A DNA stretch of 64,000 bases, taken from contig NZ_JAGSYE010000001.1 in NCBI RefSeq assembly GCF_025685565.1, forward strand, positions 558,001 to 622,000. Reading direction: 5' to 3'. Origin of the DNA: Granulicella aggregans (GTDB lineage Bacteria > Acidobacteriota > Terriglobia > Terriglobales > Acidobacteriaceae). The position numbers and the translations under genes are program-made. This document shows, piece by piece, positions 52,702-61,528 of this stretch; positions within the stretch are counted from its first letter, which is position 1; every line of letters begins with the position of its first letter. The notes under the pieces were generated by a model. That model was not told the DNA's origin. It made no database searches and saw nothing but the letters and a program-made list of their open reading frames with translations.

Positions 52702-55113
52702 CTAGACCGTCTCTGAAGGAACAGCAGAGAGCCTGAAGCTCACACTCTGTGAGCCAAGGCGTGGATGCTTCGCCTTGAGCGTGACCGTGCCGGCCATCTC
52801 CTTCGCGCGAACCCATACCGCCCCGGTTCCCCCAACAAGAGAGAAGGGATTCTCACCAATCAATTCGCCTGGCCCTTCAAGCGTAAACTCGATCGGATCG
52901 TCCGCGTACGTGCGCAGCGCACCGAACTCATCGGTAACGCGAAGCACGACGCGCGTGGTATCTGTACCATCGGCCAACAGAGCTTCGTCATCAGGCAGCA
53001 GAGTGAACTTCTTGTTGTTCCCATCGCCCGAGAGCGACTTCGAGATCACCTGCTTACCATCGATGAAGCCGTCGATACGCAGATCACCCCAGAACTGGTC
53101 GATCTTCTTGTAGTCGATCTCGTCCTTCTTGATGACAAACGGAGCGTACTTCAGATGCTCGAACTGTTTGCGGTCGGGATCGGCCTCGGCAGCGAGCTTC
53201 CACTCAGCGGCCGTGTTGCCCGACTCGCGGATGTAGAACTTCAAGTGCTCGCAGTTGGAGCAGATAACCATCTCGCTGAAACCGACACTCTCGTCGCTGT
53301 TGGCCCAGTGGAACGCAGGCTCGAGGACGATCTCTTCCGCAGGATCACACTGCGACTTGTAGAAACCCGCCGCAGGCTTGTTCTCGCGGAAGATGTCGAT
53401 GACCCCGTGATAGCAGATTCGGTCGCCCGCACCGAAGTTCGCGTGTGTGTTGTAGTCGAACGCGCACCAGCCGATGCCGCCCGCATACTGCGGATCCGAA
53501 GCGAGCTGGTTGTGGATACGCGCATGGCGCAACGTGTGCTCGCGCTGGCGCTCGTCATCGTCGGTGGTCTTCGTCGGATAGGTGTGTCCGACAAACTCGG
53601 TGTTGAGGTACTTGCCGTGAACGGGCTTCTTCAACGGGAATCCGAAGTCGTTCATCGTGAAGACATCTTCAAGGAACTCCGACTCCTGGAAGTAGCGGAT
53701 GCCGCCAGTCTGCCGTGTCGTATCGAGCGCATGGGAGAGCGCATTCGTGCGGATGTAGAAGTCGTGATCATCCTTCGACTCGTTGATGCGAACGCCCCAC
53801 AAGATAATCGAGGGATGGTTCCAGTCGCGTCGCACCATGCGGCCAACATTGTCGATGGCAACCAGCTTCCACGGCTCGGGGCCGATGTGCTGCCAGCCTG
53901 GAATCTCTTCAAGCACCAGCAATCCGATCTCATCGCAACGGTCTAAGAAGTGTCTGGATTGTGGATAATGAGAGGTACGCACCAGGTTGCAATGCAGCCC
54001 CTTACGCAGGATGTCCGCATCTTTCTTTTGCACCCGCGCAGGCATCGCCTGGCCAACGAAGGGGAAAGTCTGGTGACGATCGAGGCCGCGCAGCTTGACG
54101 ATCTTACCGTTCAGCGAGAAGCCGCCGTCGGTGAACATCGCCTCGCGGAAGCCGATGCGGCGCGAGTCCACATCGATCACCTTACCGTCTTTTAGCAACA
54201 GCACATGCACCGTATACAGGTTGGGCTCCTGAATATCCCAGAGCTTGATGTTCTTGAGGTCCTTGAGCGTGACGGTGTGCTTCGCCGGATCGGTCGTCGT
54301 CTGCGTGCTGGCATAAGGCGATGCCGGCGTCTCGGGATCCTTGCCCGCCGAAGGATCAGGCGACGTGTTCAACGCGATCGACTGCTCCTGCCGCGCGATC
54401 TCCTTACCCTCTGCGTCGCTCAACTTCACGACGAGGGAGTACGCGCCATCGGCGGACTCCGCAGCGATGAAGCAATCAACATCGACGAACGGCGATGCAC
54501 TAAGAACGTTCTTCGGCGCGGCAAAGATGTTGTCGATATAGGTCGGCGAGACGATGCGCAGCGAGACCTCGCGATAGATGCCGCCGAAAGTCATGTAGTC
54601 AATCTCATAGCCGAACGGGGGTATGTCCGCGCGTTCGGTCGAGTCGAGATGCACCACGAGAACGTTTTCGCCCTCGGCCTTCAGATACTTCGTCAACTCG
54701 AACGAGAACGGCGTGAAGCCGCCCTTATACTCGCCGAGATTGTGGCCATTGATGTAGACCGTCGACGCGGTCATCGCGCCTTCGAAGTCGACAAAGACAC
54801 GCTTGCCCTTCGCGGCGGCAGGCGTCTTGAAGCGGCGGCGATAGGTGGAGACGAACTCGTACATCTTGTCGTCGAAGTTGTGCCACGGCATCTTGATGTT
54901 CGTGTGCGGGATGACGATACGCTCGAACTTCGAGTCATCGAAGGCGGGTGTCTCCGCGCCGCTGACCTTCGTCGGGTGGTAGCGCCAGTTGCGGTTGATG
55001 GCGAGCACGGTGCGTGGGCTCTCCATCGATGCAGGCGCGGCGAAGGCGACTGCGGGAAGCGTGGTTGCGGCTGCTACGGTGGCTGAGGTCTTGAGGAATT
55101 CCCGTCTACGCAT
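52702..55113 (-). CDS. Tat-exported glycoside hydrolase family 2 protein (beta-galactosidase-like)
   Basis: 803 aa with a Tat leader (RRREFLKTSATVAAATTLP). GH2 order: sugar-binding jelly roll (FVDFEGAMTASTVYINGHNLGEYKGGFTPF in parts), immunoglobulin-like domain, then the TIM barrel (KLRGLDRHQTFPFVGQAMP; RTSHYPQS; WGVRINES with the acid/base Glu; LNTEFVGH with the likely nucleophile Glu), and a C-terminal Ig-like domain. The likely substrate is a beta-galactoside; beta-glucuronide or mannoside activity cannot be excluded. It follows the GH42 gene by 45 nt. Confidence 0.9.
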   Translation of the reverse strand: MRRREFLKTSATVAAATTLPAVAFAAPASMESPRTVLAINRNWRYHPTKVSGAETPAFDDSKFERIVIPHTNIKMPWHNFDDKMYEFVSTYRRRFKTPAAAKGKRVFVDFEGAMTASTVYINGHNLGEYKGGFTPFSFELTKYLKAEGENVLVVHLDSTERADIPPFGYEIDYMTFGGIYREVSLRIVSPTYIDNIFAAPKNVLSASPFVDVDCFIAAESADGAYSLVVKLSDAEGKEIARQEQSIALNTSPDPSAGKDPETPASPYASTQTTTDPAKHTVTLKDLKNIKLWDIQEPNLYTVHVLLLKDGKVIDVDSRRIGFREAMFTDGGFSLNGKIVKLRGLDRHQTFPFVGQAMPARVQKKDADILRKGLHCNLVRTSHYPQSRHFLDRCDEIGLLVLEEIPGWQHIGPEPWKLVAIDNVGRMVRRDWNHPSIILWGVRINESKDDHDFYIRTNALSHALDTTRQTGGIRYFQESEFLEDVFTMNDFGFPLKKPVHGKYLNTEFVGHTYPTKTTDDDERQREHTLRHARIHNQLASDPQYAGGIGWCAFDYNTHANFGAGDRICYHGVIDIFRENKPAAGFYKSQCDPAEEIVLEPAFHWANSDESVGFSEMVICSNCEHLKFYIRESGNTAAEWKLAAEADPDRKQFEHLKYAPFVIKKDEIDYKKIDQFWGDLRIDGFIDGKQVISKSLSGDGNNKKFTLLPDDEALLADGTDTTRVVLRVTDEFGALRTYADDPIEFTLEGPGELIGENPFSLVGGTGAVWVRAKEMAGTVTLKAKHPRLGSQSVSFRLSAVPSETV

Positions 55114-55158
55114 TTCGATCTTTCTCCAGATATGTAACTAAATAGGTTGCAATTATCT

Positions 55159-57297
55159 TTACTTGCCTTCTTCGACGATGACTAGGTCCCAGGGCGCAAG
55201 ATCCACGTCTTGAGCGGCTGCAATCGACTTGCCCGTGAGCAGGTCGGTCCCCGGCTTCTGGTTGTAGGTGAAACTCTGCTTATCGCTCGAGTAGTTGAAG
55301 AAGTAGTGCAGCGTATTCCCTTTACCGTTCACGCCGCTCTTTTCGCGGACCGGCGCAGGCAGCCTGTTGGGATTGGGTGCGATATGTGCGTCAGCAAGCG
55401 CTGCGAGAACGACCTGCCCCTGCAGCTTATCGGTGAGCACGGTGCCCTCATACGTCAGCGAGCCGGAGCCGAACTCATTGCGGGTGATCGCCGGCCACTG
55501 CCCAAAGAAAGGATGATCATAGAAAGCCAAGGGCTTCGCATGCTCGAGCTTTAAAAACTCCGCCCAGTGCGAGACCTTGTTCTCGTCACCACTCTTGAAG
55601 GGATCATCCTTCAGCGCGAGAGGCTTCTCAAGGTTGGAGAACTCCTGGTAGCTGAAACCCGCCGCCTCGCGCAATGGCCCCGGAGCCATCACCCAGCGGA
55701 CAGCGGAGTTCTCGTTGGCGAAGCCAGACTTGAAACACATCAATACATGCCCGCCGCCTTTGACGTAATCGGAGATGCGCATAAGCAGGGCATCGTCCGC
55801 GATGTAGAGCGGTGGAACAACGATCAGCTTGTACTGAGAGAGATCGGCCGCGGTCGACGTGGGAAAGATAAAGTCCGCGCCGACATTGGCGTTGAAGAGA
55901 GCGCGATGAAGCTGATGCACCAGAGTGCTGTAGTCCGCGGTAGTCCGCCCCATCGCCCAGCCCTGGCGCGGCTCGGAGGCAAAGGGCATGAAGTCAAGAG
56001 CGTTGGCCGAGTCGACGCTGTAGAGAATCGCCACGTCGTTCTCGATCTTGAGGTTCACCAATTGCGGCCCAATCTTCTTCAACTCATGCGCGGTCTTTGA
56101 CACCTCGGCATAGGCGCGGTTGGGTTCAAGATCATGCGAGAGCACACCCTTCCAGTAAGTCTCCTGCCCGGAGTGGATCGATGCCCAGTGCCAATACTCG
56201 ACCATGTTCGCACCGCTTGAAAGGTGGGTGTAGACATCGAGGCGAAGCTGGCCGTCGTAAGGCGGATATTGATAGGACGAGGACCAATCGGTGGTCTGCG
56301 CGTTGGTCTCCGTTACAAGATAGTTCATGTGCTTCAGAGAACGCGTGTAGTCGCCCTGCTCGGCCTGGTTCTGCCCGTCGAAATGGTCCTGCGTCGCGTG
56401 GTATGGGTTGTCCGCAACGATATCGAGTGTCTTGCTCACTTCAAGCTCGTTGACATCGCGCTTCATCACGCCACCAAGATCCTGCGTCACAAACTGGTTC
56501 GGTCCACGATACTCACGAACCAGCGCGGCCTGCCACGCCAGATAGTTCGTCACGCGCATCTGCGACCATCGCGTCCACTCCAACTTGTACCCGGTGCTGA
56601 TCGTGCCATCGCGCGGCGGCATGTTCTCCCAGCCGTTCACATCCTCGCCCCAGTAGTTCAGGAACCATGCCTTGTTCAAGTTGTCGGTCGTGCCAAACTT
56701 CTGCTTAAGGTGATCCACGAAGCCCGTGAAAACATCGTTGTTGGAGGCACCATAGGAAGCCGTCTCGTTATCGATCTGCCATCCGATGACATTGGGGTTG
56801 CTCTTGTAGTGCTCCACCATGTTGCGGATCACGCGCTGTGCGTAAAAACGGAAGGTTGGATTGTCCGTGTCCATGTTCTGCCGCATGCCGTAGAAGGTCT
56901 GCGCTCCGCCCAGCGGACGGGCGAGCACCTCGGGATGCTCGTGATACATCCACGTCGGGATAGAGTAGGTGGGCGTGCCCATGATGACCTTGATGCCGGC
57001 CTTACCCATCGCATCGACGACACGATCCATCCAAGCGTACTCGAACCTGCCGTCTTCTGGCTCCCACAGACTCCACGTCGATTCGCCCATGCGAACAACT
57101 GTAATGTCGGCTGCCTTCATCAGGGCGATGTCCTTATCGAGCCGCCCTGGCTGCAGCTCCGCCGGCATGTACTCGTTGTAGTAGGCAGCACCATAGAGAA
57201 CATCGTTCATGGCTCCCACAGCGGGCTTGTTCTGCCCGGAAACCGTCAACGCCGTAAGCAGCAAAGTAGCTGCCGCCGCAATTTGTAACTTTTTCAC
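55159..57297 (-). CDS. Exported GH42 beta-galactosidase
   Basis: 712 aa from GTG 57297 (AGGAG 7 nt upstream), with a signal peptide (KLQIAAAATLLLTALTVSGQ). GH42 landmarks are VLYGAAYYNEYMP, VVRMGESTWSLWEPEDGRF, WQIDNETASYG (acid/base Glu), a nucleophile-region TETNAQTTDW, and GANMVEYWHWAS. The trimerisation and Greek-key domains follow. It cuts terminal beta-galactose from oligosaccharides such as galactan fragments. Its start overlaps the end region of the upstream GH35-like gene, separated by only 10 nt. Confidence 0.93.
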   Translation of the reverse strand: MKKLQIAAAATLLLTALTVSGQNKPAVGAMNDVLYGAAYYNEYMPAELQPGRLDKDIALMKAADITVVRMGESTWSLWEPEDGRFEYAWMDRVVDAMGKAGIKVIMGTPTYSIPTWMYHEHPEVLARPLGGAQTFYGMRQNMDTDNPTFRFYAQRVIRNMVEHYKSNPNVIGWQIDNETASYGASNNDVFTGFVDHLKQKFGTTDNLNKAWFLNYWGEDVNGWENMPPRDGTISTGYKLEWTRWSQMRVTNYLAWQAALVREYRGPNQFVTQDLGGVMKRDVNELEVSKTLDIVADNPYHATQDHFDGQNQAEQGDYTRSLKHMNYLVTETNAQTTDWSSSYQYPPYDGQLRLDVYTHLSSGANMVEYWHWASIHSGQETYWKGVLSHDLEPNRAYAEVSKTAHELKKIGPQLVNLKIENDVAILYSVDSANALDFMPFASEPRQGWAMGRTTADYSTLVHQLHRALFNANVGADFIFPTSTAADLSQYKLIVVPPLYIADDALLMRISDYVKGGGHVLMCFKSGFANENSAVRWVMAPGPLREAAGFSYQEFSNLEKPLALKDDPFKSGDENKVSHWAEFLKLEHAKPLAFYDHPFFGQWPAITRNEFGSGSLTYEGTVLTDKLQGQVVLAALADAHIAPNPNRLPAPVREKSGVNGKGNTLHYFFNYSSDKQSFTYNQKPGTDLLTGKSIAAAQDVDLAPWDLVIVEEGK

Positions 57298-57307
57298 GAT
57301 CAATCTC

Positions 57308-58954
57308 CTAGCGCGCGGCGAGCTCGCCGGTCAACGGCAGTGAGTGAAGGCGGATGCGAACGACTTGCCCGAGAACTCCGGCGTGAAACTGCAGGCCGCG
57401 GTCGGTCTGATCGCCGTTCCAGATGCGCGTCATCTTCCACACACCGTTCTCGTAGTTCCCTTCCTCGGCGCGGAGAATCTCGAGCTGCGCGTTGTGCGCC
57501 TTCCCGTACTCGGGCGAGAACGTGAAAGTCACGCTTGCGTCGAAGCCGGTTGCAAGGAACTCATATTCGCCGGGCTTGCCATCGATCTGCGCAACCAGGG
57601 CGCGGCCATGCGAGTCCGCCGTTCCCGGCGGCACTTCACCATCCTTCTGCGGAAAACCGAACGACGCCGTTGCAACGACATCGCCAAAATGTAGCTGCTG
57701 ACGCGCCATTGCTGGGTCTTCCACCGCGGTCTGCAACTTTCCTTCGAGGTTGAACTGCGCGATCTCGCTCTGCATCGGTCCGATCAGCGCATAGTCCGCT
57801 GAAAGAAACTCCGGCATCTCGTGCTTCTTCAGCGTCCAGTCGGTGTAGTCGATGCCGAAGGGCGAGAAGCCGATCGCACCGTGACCAAGAGCGTAGAAGA
57901 AGTAGCGGCCGAAGTTCTTCGCAATTCCGGTCTCGGGGATGAAGAGCGGGTTATCCGAACGATGATAGGCCGCGACGACCGAGTGATAGAAGGGCACGTC
58001 ATCCGAGTAAAAGTCGGGCGCGAGAACATCGATGTTCGGCGCGGCCGCCTTCCAGATCGCAATGTTCTGCTGCTGCGCTCCGCCGCTGGGATACTCCTGC
58101 CCCGCGCTGGCCTTGTCGCGATTCTCGAGCGCATGCACCGGATAGGTCACCCACACGTTGCAGTACATCGGCAGCGGATACTCCGCCTTGCCCGCCTTCG
58201 CGACCTCGTTGATGTAGCTCGACGTTGCATAGGCAGCGAAGCTCTCATCGGCATCGGCACCGAAGGTCTGCGACCACGTACCAGTCTTCGCCGTGTGGAG
58301 TGTGGAAGTCAGCGACTCAGGCACAGCGCCCTCGAAGAGCTTCTCCGCCGCAGGCGAGTAGTCGCGCACCGAGCCAACCGATCCCGACTCGTTTTCCACC
58401 TGGATCATGATGACGGTGTGCTTTGATCCATCGATCTCCTTCACATGGCGCATCAGCGCGGCGAAGGCGTGCTTGTCTGCTTCAAGGTTGTTGGCAGAGT
58501 GCGGTGACATCACGTCGAGCAGTTTGCCGTATGCCGTCTGCTCACGCGGATACTTGATCGGATCGGTCTTGATCCACTCCGGCACGTAGTGGTTCTGGCC
58601 GTTCTTCCATGTGCCAAACCAGAGCAGCACCAGATGAAGATTGTGCTCGCGCGCTCCCTTTACCAGCAGGTCGACATTGGCAAAATCGAACTTGCCCGGC
58701 GTAGGCTCCATCAACTCCCAATAGACCGGCGCTTCGACCGTGTTCACATGAAGGTCGGCAAGAGCGGGCCAGACATCCGGCAGTGTGCTCGCCCAGGAGC
58801 TGGAGTTGTTAATCTGCGCGCCGAGCACAAGGAACGGCTTGCCATCGACGGTCATGGCGAAGTTGTCGCCGCGCTTTTCGATATGGGGCATCTGCGCGTT
58901 CAGCGTAAGAGGAAGGGCAAGCGTGGCGGCGAGGAAGATCCGGCAGAGGTTCAA
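57308..58954 (-). CDS. Exported GH35-like beta-galactosidase with DUF5597 C-terminal domain
   Basis: 548 aa with a signal peptide (CRIFLAATLALPLTLNAQ). The barrel shows GH35/42-clan features: FLVLGAQINNSSSWA, VNTVEAPVYWELMEPTPGKFDF, MIQVENESGS (acid/base Glu) and LFIPETGIAKNFGRY (nucleophile Glu). The C-terminal 130 residues (VATASFGFPQKDGEV; EYEFLATGFDASVTF) match the DUF5597-type domain. It starts at TTG 58954 with AGGAG 7 nt upstream. It is first in the four-gene operon; the upstream 158 bp carries two palindromes. Confidence 0.9.
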   Translation of the reverse strand: MNLCRIFLAATLALPLTLNAQMPHIEKRGDNFAMTVDGKPFLVLGAQINNSSSWASTLPDVWPALADLHVNTVEAPVYWELMEPTPGKFDFANVDLLVKGAREHNLHLVLLWFGTWKNGQNHYVPEWIKTDPIKYPREQTAYGKLLDVMSPHSANNLEADKHAFAALMRHVKEIDGSKHTVIMIQVENESGSVGSVRDYSPAAEKLFEGAVPESLTSTLHTAKTGTWSQTFGADADESFAAYATSSYINEVAKAGKAEYPLPMYCNVWVTYPVHALENRDKASAGQEYPSGGAQQQNIAIWKAAAPNIDVLAPDFYSDDVPFYHSVVAAYHRSDNPLFIPETGIAKNFGRYFFYALGHGAIGFSPFGIDYTDWTLKKHEMPEFLSADYALIGPMQSEIAQFNLEGKLQTAVEDPAMARQQLHFGDVVATASFGFPQKDGEVPPGTADSHGRALVAQIDGKPGEYEFLATGFDASVTFTFSPEYGKAHNAQLEILRAEEGNYENGVWKMTRIWNGDQTDRGLQFHAGVLGQVVRIRLHSLPLTGELAAR

Positions 58955-58992
58955 GAGTTCGCTCCTGGTCGTTACTGAAACGGGGCATCGGT

Positions 58993-59002
58993 AAAACGTT
59001 TT
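58993..59002. promoter_or_regulatory. AAAACGTTTT palindrome before the glycosidase operon
   Basis: Perfect 10-bp palindrome within GGTAAAACGTTTTCGC, with the central A-A-A-C-G-T-T-T typical of LacI-family operators. It lies 38 nt before the TTG start of the first operon gene. Confidence 0.5.
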
Positions 59003-59057
59003 CGCGGCGGACTGCTCTGGAGTTGGACATACCTACTAAACGCTATCGAGATAAGGA

Positions 59058-59073
59058 ATGTAAAGGCTTACAT
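59058..59073. promoter_or_regulatory. ATGTAAAGGCTTACAT palindrome before the glycosidase operon
   Basis: Arms ATGTAA and TTACAT are perfect around AGGC. The core GTAAAGGCTTAC matches the site before araB at 11 of 12 bases. It lies about 104 nt before the operon's first start codon. Confidence 0.5.
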
Positions 59074-59112
59074 AGAAGTTTCATGCCGCCGCCGCAAGAC
59101 CACCCATGCCCT

Positions 59113-60333
59113 TCAGGCAAGGAGTTGAAGTAACCCGGCAAGCTTCATGGACGAGTCCGACACCGTGCCTCGCGGCAGGTCCGGACCGATAGCGATTGCC
59201 TGGTTATGACCTTCGAACCATGCCAGAAAACGGGACTGGTCTGAACCCGGAAGCCGCTGCAGGTTCAGCCACGTGTAATACGCTCCCATGTCGGCATCGA
59301 CCAGCGACCCTTCGGGATCTGCCTTCGGCCCTCCGCCTTCAATCGGCGCGCCGCTGAGCATCGCATTCATAGGCTGCTGCTCCTGCCGCGGAGCGTAGCG
59401 AAGGACAAGCGTAGAAGGCTGGGCGCGGCGCAGGCACTCGCGCCCGGCCCACTGAACGAAGGTGGTCGAGAAGATCTGCGTCCCCGATCCCTGGGTCAAC
59501 AAACTCAGTTGAAAACGGTTCAGTACTTCGCTATCGGGCCCCGAGGCAAGGCCCACATCCTGCGGCTTCATCTGCGCCAGCAGCGAACGCAACGCCTCTG
59601 GTCCGGAGGTGCCGGAGCTGATCGTCTGCTGCGTGCGGCCAAGCAATGCGCTCCTCGCCGGAGCGAGAGCATCGTAGGAGACCTGCGTCAGCCGAGTTGC
59701 CGGCGCGGCGGTTCCGCCATCGACATACCAGTGGGCGAAGGCAGAGTTCTCCGAACTCTTCTGCGCCCGTGCAGAAGCATGTGCCAGGATCTGCCCCACG
59801 CCATCATCCGGCTTCACCTTCGTGAAGTAGATCCCATGCTGCCGAAGCTTGCTGAACGGCCGGAAGCTGGTCTGGTCGACTCCGTTGCCAACAATGACGA
59901 TTGCGAGCCTTGGCGTAGCAGGCGGCGGCGTAGGCGCGGCTACCGCAAGCTGTGTCGTGTAGTTGTCCGCAGCCGCATGGAAAGCATCCATCTGATGCGT
60001 GCTCCAGAGCCACGCCGTCAGTTGCTCGAGAAACGAAGACGGCACGTTGACCCAATCGACGGCTTCGAGGTCCGCGTTCAGCCGCAGCGCCGCGAACTCC
60101 TTGGTACGATCCGCCAACTGTGAGGACGACATGGCACCAAGCCACTGAATCTGGCGATCGATCTGCGCGCGCTCTGCGGGCAGCTTCCAGTCGTAGCCGC
60201 TCACCTCGTTCAGCAGGCTGGGAAGCAGGGCAAGCGGCATCTGCTGCAGGATGGCGATGTGCTCCGTCGCGAAGGCGCGGGCCTGCGGTGGATACGCGGC
60301 GAAATCAGCGGGCTTCAACTGCGCAGGCAGCAT
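59113..60333 (-). CDS. Hypothetical protein, third gene of the TPR operon
   Basis: 406 aa, starting at ATG 60333, just 2 nt after the upstream stop, with GGAGGTG as ribosome site. No signal peptide is seen. Residues 1-130 are helical and Leu-rich. Residues 145-160 (RLAIVIVGNGVDQTSF) look like a Rossmann-type strand and loop. The remainder contains QVSYDALAPARSALLGRT and a Gly/Pro-rich stretch. I do not recognise the family. The tight coupling with the Tat-exported phosphatase-like gene suggests joint function. Confidence 0.7.
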   Translation of the reverse strand: MLPAQLKPADFAAYPPQARAFATEHIAILQQMPLALLPSLLNEVSGYDWKLPAERAQIDRQIQWLGAMSSSQLADRTKEFAALRLNADLEAVDWVNVPSSFLEQLTAWLWSTHQMDAFHAAADNYTTQLAVAAPTPPPATPRLAIVIVGNGVDQTSFRPFSKLRQHGIYFTKVKPDDGVGQILAHASARAQKSSENSAFAHWYVDGGTAAPATRLTQVSYDALAPARSALLGRTQQTISSGTSGPEALRSLLAQMKPQDVGLASGPDSEVLNRFQLSLLTQGSGTQIFSTTFVQWAGRECLRRAQPSTLVLRYAPRQEQQPMNAMLSGAPIEGGGPKADPEGSLVDADMGAYYTWLNLQRLPGSDQSRFLAWFEGHNQAIAIGPDLPRGTVSDSSMKLAGLLQLLA

Positions 60334-60335
60334 GG

Positions 60336-61478
60336 CTACAGCACCTCCCGCAGCGGAGAGCCTTTAGCACAGGTGGGCGAAAAGCCCAGCAGGCTGCCGA
60401 GCGTCGGCACCAGGTCCAGCGAGTCCACAGGCCGATCCACCACAGCGTTTTGCCGCACGCCAGGTCCTAGCACCATCATCCACGTCGTTCTAGATAGCGC
60501 ATCGCCGGTGCGGTGATGCTGGAAGCCGTTGCCTCCCGGCGAGATGTCCGAGTCCCGGCCAAAGTCGGGAAGGATAAACATCGTCGTCTTGCCCTTGTAC
60601 TCCGGATCCGTCTCGATCGCCTTCCAGATGTCACTGCACAGGCGATCCGACCTGCGGATGCCGTCGAGATAAAGCGAGTACGCCCCCGAGTGCGCGATGT
60701 CGATATCGTGCAGCGTGATCCAGAGTAGGCTCGGCGAGAGCTGCCGCATCAACTGCCGGGCTATAAACACCGACAGTTCGTCGGGGCTCGCCAGCGAGCG
60801 CGCATGCGATGTGAAGTCATCCACCGAGAGCTTCAGGATGTCGGCGACCTTTTCGATCTCCACATCGTGCGATCCGCTGCCCCCGCCAACTGCCGAGGTA
60901 TAGAGTGGCGACTCGTAGTTATCGCGGAGCAGGTGCTCATAGTCGTTGCCGGACTTGCCGCCCATCGCCGCGGCAAGCAGTTGTTTCGGCAGCAGCACCT
61001 CCGCGCCAAGCTCCGGCCCGAAGCCGCGACGATCGCTCGCGCCGATGCGGTTAAAGCCGTTGCTTGGAGCCACGATCCACGCATCGTGCGCGGGCCGCTT
61101 CAGGTCTTTGCGGAAGTATTCGAAGACCGTTGGGTTCTCAGGCGGCGTCTGCGCGAAGTTGTTGAAGGTCTCATACGCTCCCGTGGCCAGCGAAGCCGTC
61201 GCGACGTAGTGCCCAAGGATGCCGTGATTGATGACCTGCGTGAAGAACGTGCTCTGCGGGATTAACTCGCTGAGCATATGCGGGATGTTCTCCTGGCCTT
61301 CGGGAGCAAACGTCTCCTCATCGCGCGCTCCGCCGCCAAATGTAACGACGACAGCCTTCTGCCCGCGTGGAAGCTGTTGCGCGCGCAGCGGCGTAAACCC
61401 ACTCAGCGAGGTCGCCGTGGCCGCGCCAATCGCGGTACGCAGAAACTCGCGACGGTCCCAGCCTCGCTTCGCTCCCAT
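60336..61478 (-). CDS. Tat-exported alkaline-phosphatase-superfamily-like protein
   Basis: 380 aa from ATG 61478, with a twin-arginine leader (WDRREFLRTAIGAATATSLSG). The body resembles sulfatase/DUF1501-like members of the alkaline phosphatase fold: VVVTFGGGARDEETF at the usual first metal strand, FILPDFGRDSDISPGGNGFQHHRTGD at the C-terminal metal site, and LDLVPTLGSLLGF as the closing helix. The first metal-binding position is atypical (Gly-rich), so activity is uncertain. It overlaps the TPR gene's 3' region by position, starting 51 nt after the TPR stop. Confidence 0.75.
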   Translation of the reverse strand: MGAKRGWDRREFLRTAIGAATATSLSGFTPLRAQQLPRGQKAVVVTFGGGARDEETFAPEGQENIPHMLSELIPQSTFFTQVINHGILGHYVATASLATGAYETFNNFAQTPPENPTVFEYFRKDLKRPAHDAWIVAPSNGFNRIGASDRRGFGPELGAEVLLPKQLLAAAMGGKSGNDYEHLLRDNYESPLYTSAVGGGSGSHDVEIEKVADILKLSVDDFTSHARSLASPDELSVFIARQLMRQLSPSLLWITLHDIDIAHSGAYSLYLDGIRRSDRLCSDIWKAIETDPEYKGKTTMFILPDFGRDSDISPGGNGFQHHRTGDALSRTTWMMVLGPGVRQNAVVDRPVDSLDLVPTLGSLLGFSPTCAKGSPLREVL

Positions 61479-61528
61479 CTCGCGAAGCGTCGCGCTGAGA
61501 CTTTCGCCGGCGAGGTTCAGCCCCGCGT

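Noticed and set aside
54205..55086. Plus-strand frame of 293 codons over the GH2 gene
   Set aside because: Antisense shadow; the minus strand encodes a complete GH2 protein with a Tat leader.
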